Of a stretch of 6,345 nucleotides of DNA, positions 1-5,815 are shown one piece after another. The stretch covers positions 1 to 6,345 of the forward strand of contig PXYR01000101.1 of the NCBI GenBank assembly GCA_003023665.1, given 5' to 3'. Both the position numbers and the translations under genes were made by a program. The DNA is from Bacteroidota bacterium (GTDB taxonomy: Bacteria > Bacteroidota > Bacteroidia > Flavobacteriales > Schleiferiaceae). The notes beneath the pieces were generated by a model. That model had not been told where the DNA came from, did not search any database, and saw nothing but the letters and a program-made list of their open reading frames with translations. Each line of letters opens with the position of its first letter. Positions within the stretch are counted from its first letter, which is position 1.

Positions 1-465
1 GAGGAAGCAGCAAAAGCAGCTCAAATATTGGCGCTTCTTCAGGACGATAAATCCAATGAAGAAAACACAAAAGGTTTTGGTGATTTAAAAGTGCAGGTTG
101 TTGAATTCGAAGAGCTTCCAAAAGCTCCCCACAAAGTGGTTTTCGTTATTCCAGCAGAGAATGCCAAAATTAACGAGATGAGGAATGCGTTGGCTGACTT
201 TAATAAGGCGAATTTTAAGTTTGAAAACCTGAGAATACAGAATATTTTTTACGACCAAAACACTCAGTTGGTAATTGTTAGCGGTTTCCGATCAAAGCCT
301 AAGGCTGTTGTATACTTAAATAGCTTTGAGTCGCTTGGGGCAAATGTCAAGCAATTTTATCCAGTTAATTTGAGTGAGGTTTTTTATATAAATAACCCGA
401 ACTTTGGAAAAGTTTATCGAGACAAGGTTCTCAAGGATTATGTACGTTATTTTAAAGAGCAATGA
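1..465 (+). CDS. C-terminal part of a PorW/SprE-like type IX secretion / gliding lipoprotein (5' truncated)
   Basis: The reading frame is open from base 1, so this is the last 154 codons of a longer gene and the apparent TTG start at 28 is not real. The visible part begins with an Ala/Glu-rich helix (EEAAKAAQILALLQ) and a charged linker. A compact alpha/beta domain follows: PHKVVFVIP, then an NALADFNKANFKFENLRI stretch, QLVIVSGF, and a tail with FYINNPNFGKVYRDK and YVRYF. This pattern resembles the extreme C-terminus of PorW/SprE, a large tetratricopeptide lipoprotein needed for type IX secretion and gliding in Bacteroidota. In these proteins the TPR region lies N-terminal, outside this window. 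The gene overlaps the bactofilin start by four bases (ATGA), which suggests translational coupling. The assignment rests on remembered family pattern and on the neighbouring bactofilin and ATP synthase genes, so the exact family is probable rather than proven. Confidence 0.72.
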   Translation, partial: EEAAKAAQILALLQDDKSNEENTKGFGDLKVQVVEFEELPKAPHKVVFVIPAENAKINEMRNALADFNKANFKFENLRIQNIFYDQNTQLVIVSGFRSKPKAVVYLNSFESLGANVKQFYPVNLSEVFYINNPNFGKVYRDKVLKDYVRYFKEQ

Positions 466-860
466 TTTCATCCACTAAAAAAAATCCAGAACAAGCCCAA
501 GCGTCCAACAGGATTTTGGCGGGAACCGCCATTCAAGGCGATGTTCAAACAGACGGCGATATACGCGTTGACGGTTCGGTTACAGGCAACATGAAAGTGA
601 GCGGTAAACTAGTTATAGGCCAGCAGGGAATAATAGACGGTGAGGTTGAGTGCAAAAACGCTTCCATAGCCGGCACCTTAAGAGGCACGCTTAAGGTTGC
701 TCAGAGCATGTCGTTATCCGCGTCTGCGGACATACAAGGAAATGTTCAAACAGAGAAACTTTCTGTTGAACCAGGCGCCTCAATTAATGGTGCTGTAACT
801 ATGGGAACGGTAATGAAAAAGGTAGGGGTAAACGAAAACGAATCTTCAAAAACAGCCTAA
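462..860 (+). CDS. Bactofilin (polymer-forming cytoskeletal protein)
   Basis: This encodes a 132-residue bactofilin. These proteins polymerise without nucleotide into filaments that act as membrane-associated scaffolds for cell shape, polarity or local enzyme recruitment. The core (about residues 18-115) shows the right-handed beta-helix signature: short repeats with Gly and hydrophobic residues alternating, such as GTAIQGDVQTDGDIRVDGSV, TGNMKVSGKLVIG, GIIDGEVE, ASIAGTLRGTLKV, ADIQGNVQ and ASINGAV. A short disordered N-tail rich in Ser, Lys, Asn and Gln precedes it, and a charged C-tail (ENESSKTA) follows. The length is typical for a single-domain bactofilin. There is no signal peptide or membrane helix, so it should be cytosolic. 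The ATG lies inside the stop region of the upstream gene (ATGA), with no clear Shine-Dalgarno, so translation probably depends on reinitiation. Family assignment is firm. Its particular role beside secretion and ATP synthase genes is unknown. Confidence 0.92.
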   Translation: MISSTKKNPEQAQASNRILAGTAIQGDVQTDGDIRVDGSVTGNMKVSGKLVIGQQGIIDGEVECKNASIAGTLRGTLKVAQSMSLSASADIQGNVQTEKLSVEPGASINGAVTMGTVMKKVGVNENESSKTA

Positions 861-874
861 TCGGACTCATCGTG

Positions 875-1087
875 ATGCCAAAGGAAAGCTCAAAGGTTGA
901 TAGAAAATTCCTGCGTTTTGGCTCTTTGGGTATTCAAATGGGAGTCCTCATCTATTTGGGTTCCGAGCTGGGAAAATACCTAGACCATAAATATCCTTCA
1001 GAGAACAACTGGTATACAATTATATGCATACTTGGATCAGTAGGCATATCCTTTTATCAGTTGATCAAAAAAATGCCAAAAGATTGA
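875..1087 (+). CDS. AtpZ/AtpI-family small membrane protein
   Basis: This encodes a 70-residue inner-membrane protein of the AtpZ (ATPase gene 1) type, commonly found just upstream of F1Fo operons. Two hydrophobic segments are visible, about residues 15-34 and 46-64. The first ends in a Gly-rich turn (YLGSELGKYLD) that gives the family's G-x3-G-x3-D pattern at G29, G33 and D37. The basic N-tail (MPKESSKVDRKFLR) and basic C-tail (IKKMPKD) suggest both ends are cytosolic. Relatives have been linked to ATP synthase assembly and, in Bacillus, to Mg2+ supply; neither is shown here. I start it at ATG 875. An in-frame GTG directly before it (872) would add only one Met. It follows the bactofilin by 14 bases and precedes the next gene by 4, so the genes are probably cotranscribed. 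Confidence 0.85.
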   Translation: MPKESSKVDRKFLRFGSLGIQMGVLIYLGSELGKYLDHKYPSENNWYTIICILGSVGISFYQLIKKMPKD

Positions 1088-1091
1088 GCGC

Positions 1092-1469
1092 ATGACAAAA
1101 CAGGTCCGTCAATTTTATCAGTACCTGTTCATTGTTGCAATAATAGGCTGGCAACTCCAATCATACATCATGCGGCTTCCTTTGGATGGAATTTTGGGCA
1201 CGTCCTATCTATTGAATTACATGATGGCAGCAGGTGCTTTTGCAACGCTATTAAAGCTTAAGAACAAGCATGTAGATAAACTGGGATTCGTTTCACTCGG
1301 AGGAACGCTAATTAAGTTTGTTATCTTTTTTTTAGTCTTTGACCCATTGTTTAAAGAAGACGGCGAAACAACAAGAAGCGAATTCGCGATTTTCTTTATC
1401 CCTTATGTGTGTGCAACAATTCTAGAAACGGTCTTTTTAGTACGCATACTAAACAAACAAACAGACTAG
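1092..1469 (+). CDS. Four-helix membrane protein of unknown function in the AtpI position
   Basis: The predicted 125-residue protein has four hydrophobic segments, about residues 9-27, 37-56, 66-86 and 97-119. Charged loops separate them: KLKNKHVDK after the second and KEDGETTRSE after the third. Helix 3 carries a Lys in the membrane region (GGTLIKFVIFF), and helix 4 carries a Glu (CATILETVFLV). Size and helix count resemble AtpI (UncI), the poorly conserved first gene of many atp operons, but I do not see enough residue identity to call it AtpI. A Bacteroidota family of unknown function (I recall DUF6168) occupies this slot in related genomes; that label is from memory. The gene begins 4 bases after the AtpZ-like stop and is the last one before a 183-base gap and atpB. 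A role in ATP synthase assembly is inferred only from position and topology. Confidence 0.82.
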   Translation: MTKQVRQFYQYLFIVAIIGWQLQSYIMRLPLDGILGTSYLLNYMMAAGAFATLLKLKNKHVDKLGFVSLGGTLIKFVIFFLVFDPLFKEDGETTRSEFAIFFIPYVCATILETVFLVRILNKQTD

Positions 1470-1594
1470 ACATATAAACTAGCTGCGCCATTTTTAATCT
1501 TGTGTTTAACCCGCTATTCTACAGCCTTTTAGAAGGTGTTAATTATAACTATAAATAATAGCCTAGAATTTTTCACGACGTCGACTTTCTGTAT

Positions 1595-1602
1595 TAGATT
1601 TG
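1595..1602 (+). promoter_or_regulatory. Candidate Bacteroidota -7 promoter element upstream of atpB
   Basis: TAGATTTG matches the Bacteroidota primary-sigma -7 consensus TAnnTTTG exactly. It lies 50 bases before the atpB ATG, in the only long gap of the block. The -33 TTG partner is poor: only a T-run at 1569-1573 sits at the right distance. An 8-base palindrome, CGACGTCG (1576-1583), lies in the spacer and may be chance. A start of transcription near 1606-1610 would follow. The element would let atpBEFHAG be expressed apart from the upstream secretion, cytoskeleton and accessory genes. Confidence 0.4.
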
Positions 1603-1604
1603 CA

Positions 1605-1644
1605 GCGTTTTTAAGCCGCTAAAATTCCGGTTAACGGAAAACGC
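1605..1644 (+). other. Possible structured 5' leader of atpB
   Basis: GCGTTTT at 1605-1611 is complementary to AAAACGC at 1638-1644. Inside it, TTAA-G-CCG (1611-1618) can pair with CGGTTAA (1628-1634) apart from one bulged G. An alternative inner hairpin, TTCCG (1625-1629) with CGGAA (1635-1639), would compete with this. The structure would end eight bases before the atpB start and would begin about where the proposed transcript starts. It could modulate translation or mRNA stability. It is AT-rich and no known riboswitch class is recognised, so it may be incidental. Confidence 0.28.
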
Positions 1645-1652
1645 AGAATTGT

Positions 1653-2786
1653 ATGATTACAAAGTTTAATACCTTCTGGGCCTTTCTAGGGCTTTTGTTC
1701 GTCACTTCATCAGCGGTTGCTCAAGACCACGGTCATGAAGTTCATAAAGAAGCAGCTCATCATGAAGAAGTTGCTCATGACGACTCTCATCATGCTACAG
1801 CACTCCACGAAGAAGACTCCGAAACAGACATCAAGGCGGTGATTAAAGAAACCATAGACCACCACCTTGCGGACTCATATGATTTTCACATTACGGACGG
1901 CATTGGCTTTCCTCTTCCCGTAATTCTTTTTGACAATGGGCTTAAAGTTTTTAGCTCATCAAAGTTTCATCATGGTCATGAAGTAGCTAGTGTAGATGGA
2001 GACAACTACGTCCTGTATCATGGTAAAATTTATAAAGCCCTTTCCACAGATATCCACACGGCATTAGACTATGATGATCACCATCACGTTACAAACGAAA
2101 AGCCTTTAGACTTTTCTATTACCAAAAATGTCTTTATGATTTTGGTAATGGCGATTTTCATGTTCTTCTTGTTTAGTGGAATAGCTAAGTCTTACAAGAC
2201 AAGTTTAAAACCACAAAAAGCGGGTAAGTTTTTGGAGCCAATTATTATTTATGTTCGGGATGAAATCGCAATACCGAACATAGGAGAAAAGCATTACAAG
2301 AAGTACATGAGTTATTTGCTCACGGTATTTTTCTTTATTTGGTTCTTGAACTTAGCGGGAATGACCCCACTAGGAATCAACGTTACAGGAAACATTGCCA
2401 TTACTTTTTCCCTGGCCTTGATGACGTTTATCATTACACAGGTTTCGGGTAAGAAAGATTATTGGATGCACATCTTTTGGATGCCTGGTGTGCCGGTGGT
2501 TTTAAAACCAGTGATGGCCATTATAGAATTGATAGGTCTATTTGTAAAACCGTTTTCACTAATGATTCGTTTGTACGCGAATATGCTTGCGGGCCACGTA
2601 GTATTAATGAGTATCATTGGTTTGATCTTCGTCTTTGGAAAATGGGTTATTTCGCCAGCGTTTTTTGGTTTAACCCTTGTTTTGTCCTTGTTGGAGTTGT
2701 TGGTGGCAGCGCTGCAGGCATATATTTTTACCATGTTGGCCGCATTGTATTTTGGCTCTGCGGTGGAAGAACATGACCACCATTAA
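1653..2786 (+). CDS. atpB: F1Fo ATP synthase subunit a, with signal peptide and His-rich periplasmic extension
   Basis: Subunit a forms the two ion half-channels next to the c-ring. At 377 residues it is about 100 longer than the E. coli protein (271). Residues 1-23 form a signal peptide with an AVA-Q cleavage site. Residues 24-156 form a periplasmic region with 20 His, nine of them within 26-52, plus many Asp and Glu. The membrane part has hydrophobic segments near 160-178, 220-238, 248-265, 282-300, 313-330 and 335-370. The essential stator arginine is R306 in MIRLYANMLAGH. H315 and E348 occupy the sites of E. coli E219 and H245, the reciprocal pair seen in many other species, and Q355 matches E. 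coli Q252. The C-tail is EEHDHH. The extension is known in Bacteroidota a subunits, but its function is not. It starts the core atp gene run and is separated from atpE by 29 A/T-rich bases. Confidence 0.97.
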   Translation: MITKFNTFWAFLGLLFVTSSAVAQDHGHEVHKEAAHHEEVAHDDSHHATALHEEDSETDIKAVIKETIDHHLADSYDFHITDGIGFPLPVILFDNGLKVFSSSKFHHGHEVASVDGDNYVLYHGKIYKALSTDIHTALDYDDHHHVTNEKPLDFSITKNVFMILVMAIFMFFLFSGIAKSYKTSLKPQKAGKFLEPIIIYVRDEIAIPNIGEKHYKKYMSYLLTVFFFIWFLNLAGMTPLGINVTGNIAITFSLALMTFIITQVSGKKDYWMHIFWMPGVPVVLKPVMAIIELIGLFVKPFSLMIRLYANMLAGHVVLMSIIGLIFVFGKWVISPAFFGLTLVLSLLELLVAALQAYIFTMLAALYFGSAVEEHDHH

Positions 2787-2815
2787 AATAGAGTATTAAT
2801 TAAATTATATATACT

Positions 2816-3007
2816 ATGGAAATCCCTGAAATTGTAGGTGCTGGTTTGATCGTAATTGGTGCTGGTTTAGGTATCGGTAGAATTGGAGGTTCAGCAATGG
2901 AAGCTATTGCTCGTCAGCCAGAAGCTACTGCTAAAATTCAAACAGCTATGCTAATTGCAGCGGCACTAATCGAGGGTATCGGTTTTGCTGCGCTTTTTGC
3001 GAAGTAA
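2816..3007 (+). CDS. atpE: F1Fo ATP synthase subunit c (rotor ring proteolipid)
   Basis: Subunit c is a two-helix hairpin that oligomerises into the membrane rotor ring. The 63-residue sequence has the Gly-rich helix 1 (GAGLIVIGAGLGIGRIGG, about 8-25), the invariant polar loop ARQPEA (32-37) that contacts gamma and epsilon, and helix 2 with the ion-carrying carboxylate E53 in LIEGIGF. Gly follows E53, where Na+-type rings have Ser or Thr. Ile (residue 20) sits where Na+-type rings have the helix 1 Gln. Proton coupling is therefore inferred. It is at the short end for the family (usually 70-90), because both termini are clipped. Codons are strongly biased to GGT, GCT and similar, as expected for a highly expressed gene. 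The 5' flank is A/T-rich with no Shine-Dalgarno. A terminator-like hairpin follows 16 bases after the stop. Confidence 0.97.
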   Translation: MEIPEIVGAGLIVIGAGLGIGRIGGSAMEAIARQPEATAKIQTAMLIAAALIEGIGFAALFAK

Positions 3008-3017
3008 CGAATTTGAT

Positions 3018-3054
3018 AAGGTTGGCACGACGATTGGTCGTGCCTGCCTTTTCT
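3018..3054 (+). terminator. Intra-operon terminator/attenuator hairpin after atpE
   Basis: GGCACGAC (3024-3031) pairs perfectly with GTCGTGCC (3037-3044) around the 5-base loop GATTG. The stem can extend through a T-T mismatch and a G-U pair to AAGG (3018-3021) with CCTT (3047-3050). It continues directly into TTTTCTTCTT, a T-rich tract. This is the strongest hairpin I see in the window. Because atpF follows on the same strand, it is probably leaky, or it stabilises the 3' end of a shorter atpB-atpE transcript. Either would help supply the excess c subunit the ring needs. Confidence 0.7.
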
Positions 3055-3071
3055 TCTTCCTAGTTGTATAA

Positions 3072-3087
3072 TTTGATTTTAATCAAA
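3072..3087 (+). promoter_or_regulatory. FNR/CRP-family-like palindromic box before atpF
   Basis: TTTGATTTTAATCAAA is an inverted repeat containing TTGAT-TTTA-ATCAA (3073-3086), an exact match to the FNR-type consensus TTGAT-N4-ATCAA. It ends four bases before the atpF ATG. A TATAAT string (3067-3072) lies directly upstream and overlaps the box by one base, so a regulator here could affect an internal promoter. In RNA it could also form a weak 6-bp hairpin next to the start codon. The sequence match is direct; regulator binding is inferred. Confidence 0.4.
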
Positions 3088-3091
3088 GCAT

Positions 3092-3592
3092 ATGGATAAG
3101 TTAATCAATGATTTTTCAGTAGGGCTTTTCTTCTGGCAAACACTAGTTTTTGTTACGCTCATTTTGGTTCTCAGACGTTTTGCATGGAAACCCATACTCA
3201 ACGCTGTTAACGAAAGAGAGGAGTCTATTGAGGGCGCTCTTAAGGCCGCAGAAAAGGCTCGCGAAGAAATGGCTTCTTTGCAAGCGAGCAACGAAGCAAT
3301 AATGAAAGAAGCTCGTGAAGAGCGTGAGCGAATCTTAAAAGAAGCTCGCGACATGAAAAACAGCATTGTTGCAGAAGCCAAAGAGAGTGCGGTTGCAGAG
3401 GCAGAAAAAACCATTGCCGCGGCAAAAGCCACAATCGAGTCCGAAAAAGCGGCTGCGATTGCAGAATTAAAGAATCAAGCCGCTACGTTGAGCATTGAGG
3501 TTGCAGAAAAAGTTCTAGGTCAGGAATTGAGCACCAAGAACAAGCAAGCTGAAATGATCAGCAAGATGATTGATGAAGTAAAAATCAATTAA
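3092..3592 (+). CDS. atpF: F1Fo ATP synthase subunit b (peripheral stalk)
   Basis: Subunit b anchors in the membrane beside subunit a and runs up the side of F1 to hold alpha and beta still through delta. The 166-residue protein shows the expected plan. A short N-tail leads into one membrane helix (about residues 9-28, VGLFFWQTLVFVTLILVL), then the conserved RRFAWKPI hinge, then a long Ala/Glu/Lys-rich amphipathic coiled coil (about 36-140). The C-terminal segment, LSIEVAEKVLGQEL, is typical of the delta-binding end. Length is close to the usual 156-170. I take the ATG at 3092 because it leaves the standard short N-tail before the membrane helix. The gene is ten bases from atpH and sits below a hairpin and palindrome that may set its level relative to atpE. 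Confidence 0.97.
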   Translation: MDKLINDFSVGLFFWQTLVFVTLILVLRRFAWKPILNAVNEREESIEGALKAAEKAREEMASLQASNEAIMKEAREERERILKEARDMKNSIVAEAKESAVAEAEKTIAAAKATIESEKAAAIAELKNQAATLSIEVAEKVLGQELSTKNKQAEMISKMIDEVKIN

Positions 3593-3601
3593 GAACAGGG
3601 T

Positions 3602-4159
3602 ATGAACTATCCAAGAGTTGCTTCCCGTTATAGCAAAGCACTGCTTGAACTAGCTGTTGAGATGAAGCAGTTGGACAGAGTAAGTGCAGATGTGGCCACA
3701 ATGAAAAAAGCCATTACAGGTTCTCGTGACCTTGAGTTATTATTGGCGAGCCCCATTGTTAAAACGGACAAGAAGCAAGACATCTTAAACGAAGTGTTCA
3801 AAAACGCGTTTTCGCCCATTTTTGAAGGTTTCGTCTCTTTGATAACAAAAAACGGTCGAGAATCAGTATTGGTTTCGATTTGTGAAAAGTTTGAAAAGGA
3901 CGTACTTGAATACAAGGGGATTGTTGAAGCTCAAGTTACTACGGCGGTTTCTTTGAGTGACGCGGACAAAACAAAACTGATCAAATCACTAAAAACCCAG
4001 TTAGGCAAGGAAGTGATTCTCAGCGAACGAGTAGATGCGTCCACTATTGGCGGCATGAAACTTTTTGTTGGTGGATATCAGATAGATAATACGGTTTCAG
4101 GAAAGCTACGGGCAATGAGAAACCAATTAATTGACACGTCTTTCGAGGCGAAACTTTAA
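3602..4159 (+). CDS. atpH: F1Fo ATP synthase subunit delta
   Basis: Delta (OSCP homologue) sits on top of F1 and joins the N-termini of alpha to the peripheral stalk. The 185-residue product is close to the family norm (E. coli 177). The N-terminal helical bundle begins with the characteristic ASRYSKALLELA and includes LLLASPIVKTDKKQDIL. The second region has KGIVEAQVTTAVSLSD, the usual strand after the mid-protein helix. The C-terminal family signature is IGGMKLFVGGYQIDNTVSGKL (about 149-169), where G150, G151 and D162 fit the conserved positions. Its ATG follows atpF by nine bases and atpA follows after 28 A/T-rich bases, so the three are surely cotranscribed. Nothing appears broken or unusual. 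Confidence 0.96.
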   Translation: MNYPRVASRYSKALLELAVEMKQLDRVSADVATMKKAITGSRDLELLLASPIVKTDKKQDILNEVFKNAFSPIFEGFVSLITKNGRESVLVSICEKFEKDVLEYKGIVEAQVTTAVSLSDADKTKLIKSLKTQLGKEVILSERVDASTIGGMKLFVGGYQIDNTVSGKLRAMRNQLIDTSFEAKL

Positions 4160-4187
4160 GAAAAACAAAGCCTTAATATAAAGTATC

Positions 4188-5768
4188 ATGGCAGAAGTAA
4201 ATCCAGCTGAAATTTCAGCAATTCTCAAGCAACAACTCTCAGGTATGGCGTCAAGTGCCGACCTCCAAGAGGTAGGTACAGTTTTAGAGGTAGGTGACGG
4301 TATTGCGCGCGCTTACGGTCTAACCAATGCTCAATCGGGTGAGTTGGTAGAATTTGAAAGTGGTCAAAAAGGTATTGTATTAAACCTTGAAGAAGACAAT
4401 GTAGGTATTGTATTGCTTGCACCATCAACAGATATCAAGGAGGGCTCTACGGTTAAACGAACGAATACCATTGCGTCAATTAATGTTGGTGAAGGTATGG
4501 TAGGTCGCGTTGTGGACACTTTAGGAAAACCAATTGACGGTAAGGGGCCGATTGAAGGCGAAACTTATGAAATGCCTTTGGAGCGCAAGGCGCCAGGGGT
4601 AATTTTCCGTCAACCGGTAAATGAGCCATTACAAACAGGTATCAAGTCTATTGATGCAATGATTCCTATTGGTCGCGGACAAAGGGAGTTGATTATTGGT
4701 GACCGCCAAACAGGAAAAACCACTGTAGCCATTGATACCATCATTAATCAAAAAGAATTTTTTGATAAAGGTGAGCCGGTATACTGTATTTATGTGGCTG
4801 TGGGCCAAAAAGGATCAACAGTAGCGGGTATAGCAAAAACGCTTGAAGACGCGGGTGCTTTACAATACACAACTATTGTGGCGGCTAATGCTTCAGATCC
4901 AGCGCCAATGCAGTTTTATGCGCCATTTGCAGGAGCTGCAATAGGCGAGTACTTCCGCGATACAGGTCGCCCAGGATTAATTATATATGACGATTTATCA
5001 AAGCAGGCGGTAGCTTATCGTGAAGTTTCCCTTCTTTTACGTCGTCCACCGGGTCGTGAAGCATACCCTGGAGATGTTTTCTATTTGCACTCAAGATTGC
5101 TTGAGCGTGCGGCAAAAGTGATTGCAGATGATACTATAGCCTCTCAAATGAATGACCTTCCTGAATCTTTGAAAAGCAAGGTGAAAGGAGGAGGATCACT
5201 AACGGCTCTGCCAATTATTGAAACACAAGCAGGTGATGTATCTGCATATATCCCTACGAACGTAATTTCAATTACGGACGGTCAAATTTTCCTTGAAGCT
5301 GATTTATTCAATTCAGGGGTAAGACCTGCAATTAACGTTGGTATATCTGTTTCACGAGTTGGAGGATCTGCTCAAATTAAGCCAATGAAAAAAGTATCTG
5401 GAACCCTGAAGCTTGACCAAGCACAGTTCCGTGAGCTAGAAGCATTCGCTAAGTTTGGATCTGACCTTGATGCGGCTACAATGGCCGTAATTAACAAAGG
5501 TCAGCGCAATGTTGAAATTTTGAAGCAGGGGGTGAATGCACCAATGTCAGTGGCGCACCAAGTAGCAATTATTTACGTTGGTACTAAAGGAAAGTTGAAC
5601 AAGGTTCCTGTGGATAAAGTAAAAGCTTTTGAATCTGCTTTAATTGAATACATGGAGGCAAACCAGAAAGCGTCTCTAGAAAATATTGCAGCAGGCAAAT
5701 GGACAGACGCAGAGATGGGCGCGATAGAGAAATCTATTTCGGAGGTTCTCCCTGCATACGAAGGATAA
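4188..5768 (+). CDS. atpA: F1Fo ATP synthase subunit alpha
   Basis: Alpha alternates with beta in the F1 hexamer and forms the non-catalytic nucleotide sites. The 526-residue protein has the N-terminal delta-binding helix (1-25), the beta-barrel domain (about 26-95), and the nucleotide-binding domain with Walker A GDRQTGKTT (171-179, Lys 177) and Walker B LIIYDD (D268-D269). The alpha Arg finger is in SVSRVGGSAQ (R390), which reaches into the beta catalytic site. The C-terminal helical domain follows. The alpha-type Gln in the P-loop (RQTGKT) separates it from beta (GGAGVGKT). Compared with E. coli (513) it is slightly long, partly from extra residues before GGGSLTALPIIETQ (about 310-336). 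A/T-rich sequence (TAATATAAAGTATC) precedes the ATG, the usual Bacteroidota-style start context. Confidence 0.98.
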   Translation: MAEVNPAEISAILKQQLSGMASSADLQEVGTVLEVGDGIARAYGLTNAQSGELVEFESGQKGIVLNLEEDNVGIVLLAPSTDIKEGSTVKRTNTIASINVGEGMVGRVVDTLGKPIDGKGPIEGETYEMPLERKAPGVIFRQPVNEPLQTGIKSIDAMIPIGRGQRELIIGDRQTGKTTVAIDTIINQKEFFDKGEPVYCIYVAVGQKGSTVAGIAKTLEDAGALQYTTIVAANASDPAPMQFYAPFAGAAIGEYFRDTGRPGLIIYDDLSKQAVAYREVSLLLRRPPGREAYPGDVFYLHSRLLERAAKVIADDTIASQMNDLPESLKSKVKGGGSLTALPIIETQAGDVSAYIPTNVISITDGQIFLEADLFNSGVRPAINVGISVSRVGGSAQIKPMKKVSGTLKLDQAQFRELEAFAKFGSDLDAATMAVINKGQRNVEILKQGVNAPMSVAHQVAIIYVGTKGKLNKVPVDKVKAFESALIEYMEANQKASLENIAAGKWTDAEMGAIEKSISEVLPAYEG

Positions 5769-5815
5769 CAATATACTAGCTTAGGCGTGATAGCCCAAGA
5801 ATAAACGTTCCCATT

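Noticed and set aside
872..874. GTG as start of the AtpZ-like gene
   Set aside because: It is immediately followed by in-frame ATG 875; the ATG is the simpler start and the difference is one residue.
2459..2776. Open frames on both strands inside the 3' part of atpB
   Set aside because: The atpB frame carries the conserved Arg and Gln motifs; the alternatives have no domain or start context and are frame shadows.
3067..3072. TATAAT as a sigma-70-type -10 box for atpF
   Set aside because: Bacteroidota primary sigma uses TAnnTTTG; here the spacing to TTTG is one base too long and no upstream TTG fits. Noted only as context for the palindrome.
3079..3434. Ser/Ala/Leu-rich antisense frames opposite atpF
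   Set aside because: Low-complexity products arise from reading the Ala/Glu/Lys-rich coiled-coil codons backwards.
4153..4184. Inverted repeat ACTTTA / TAAAGT around the atpH stop and atpA leader
   Set aside because: Six A/T-rich base pairs with a 20-base loop is expected by chance in this composition.
5780..5799. Hairpin CTTAGGC / GCCCAAG between atpA and atpG as a terminator
   Set aside because: It has an internal mismatch, is short, and is not followed by a T-run.
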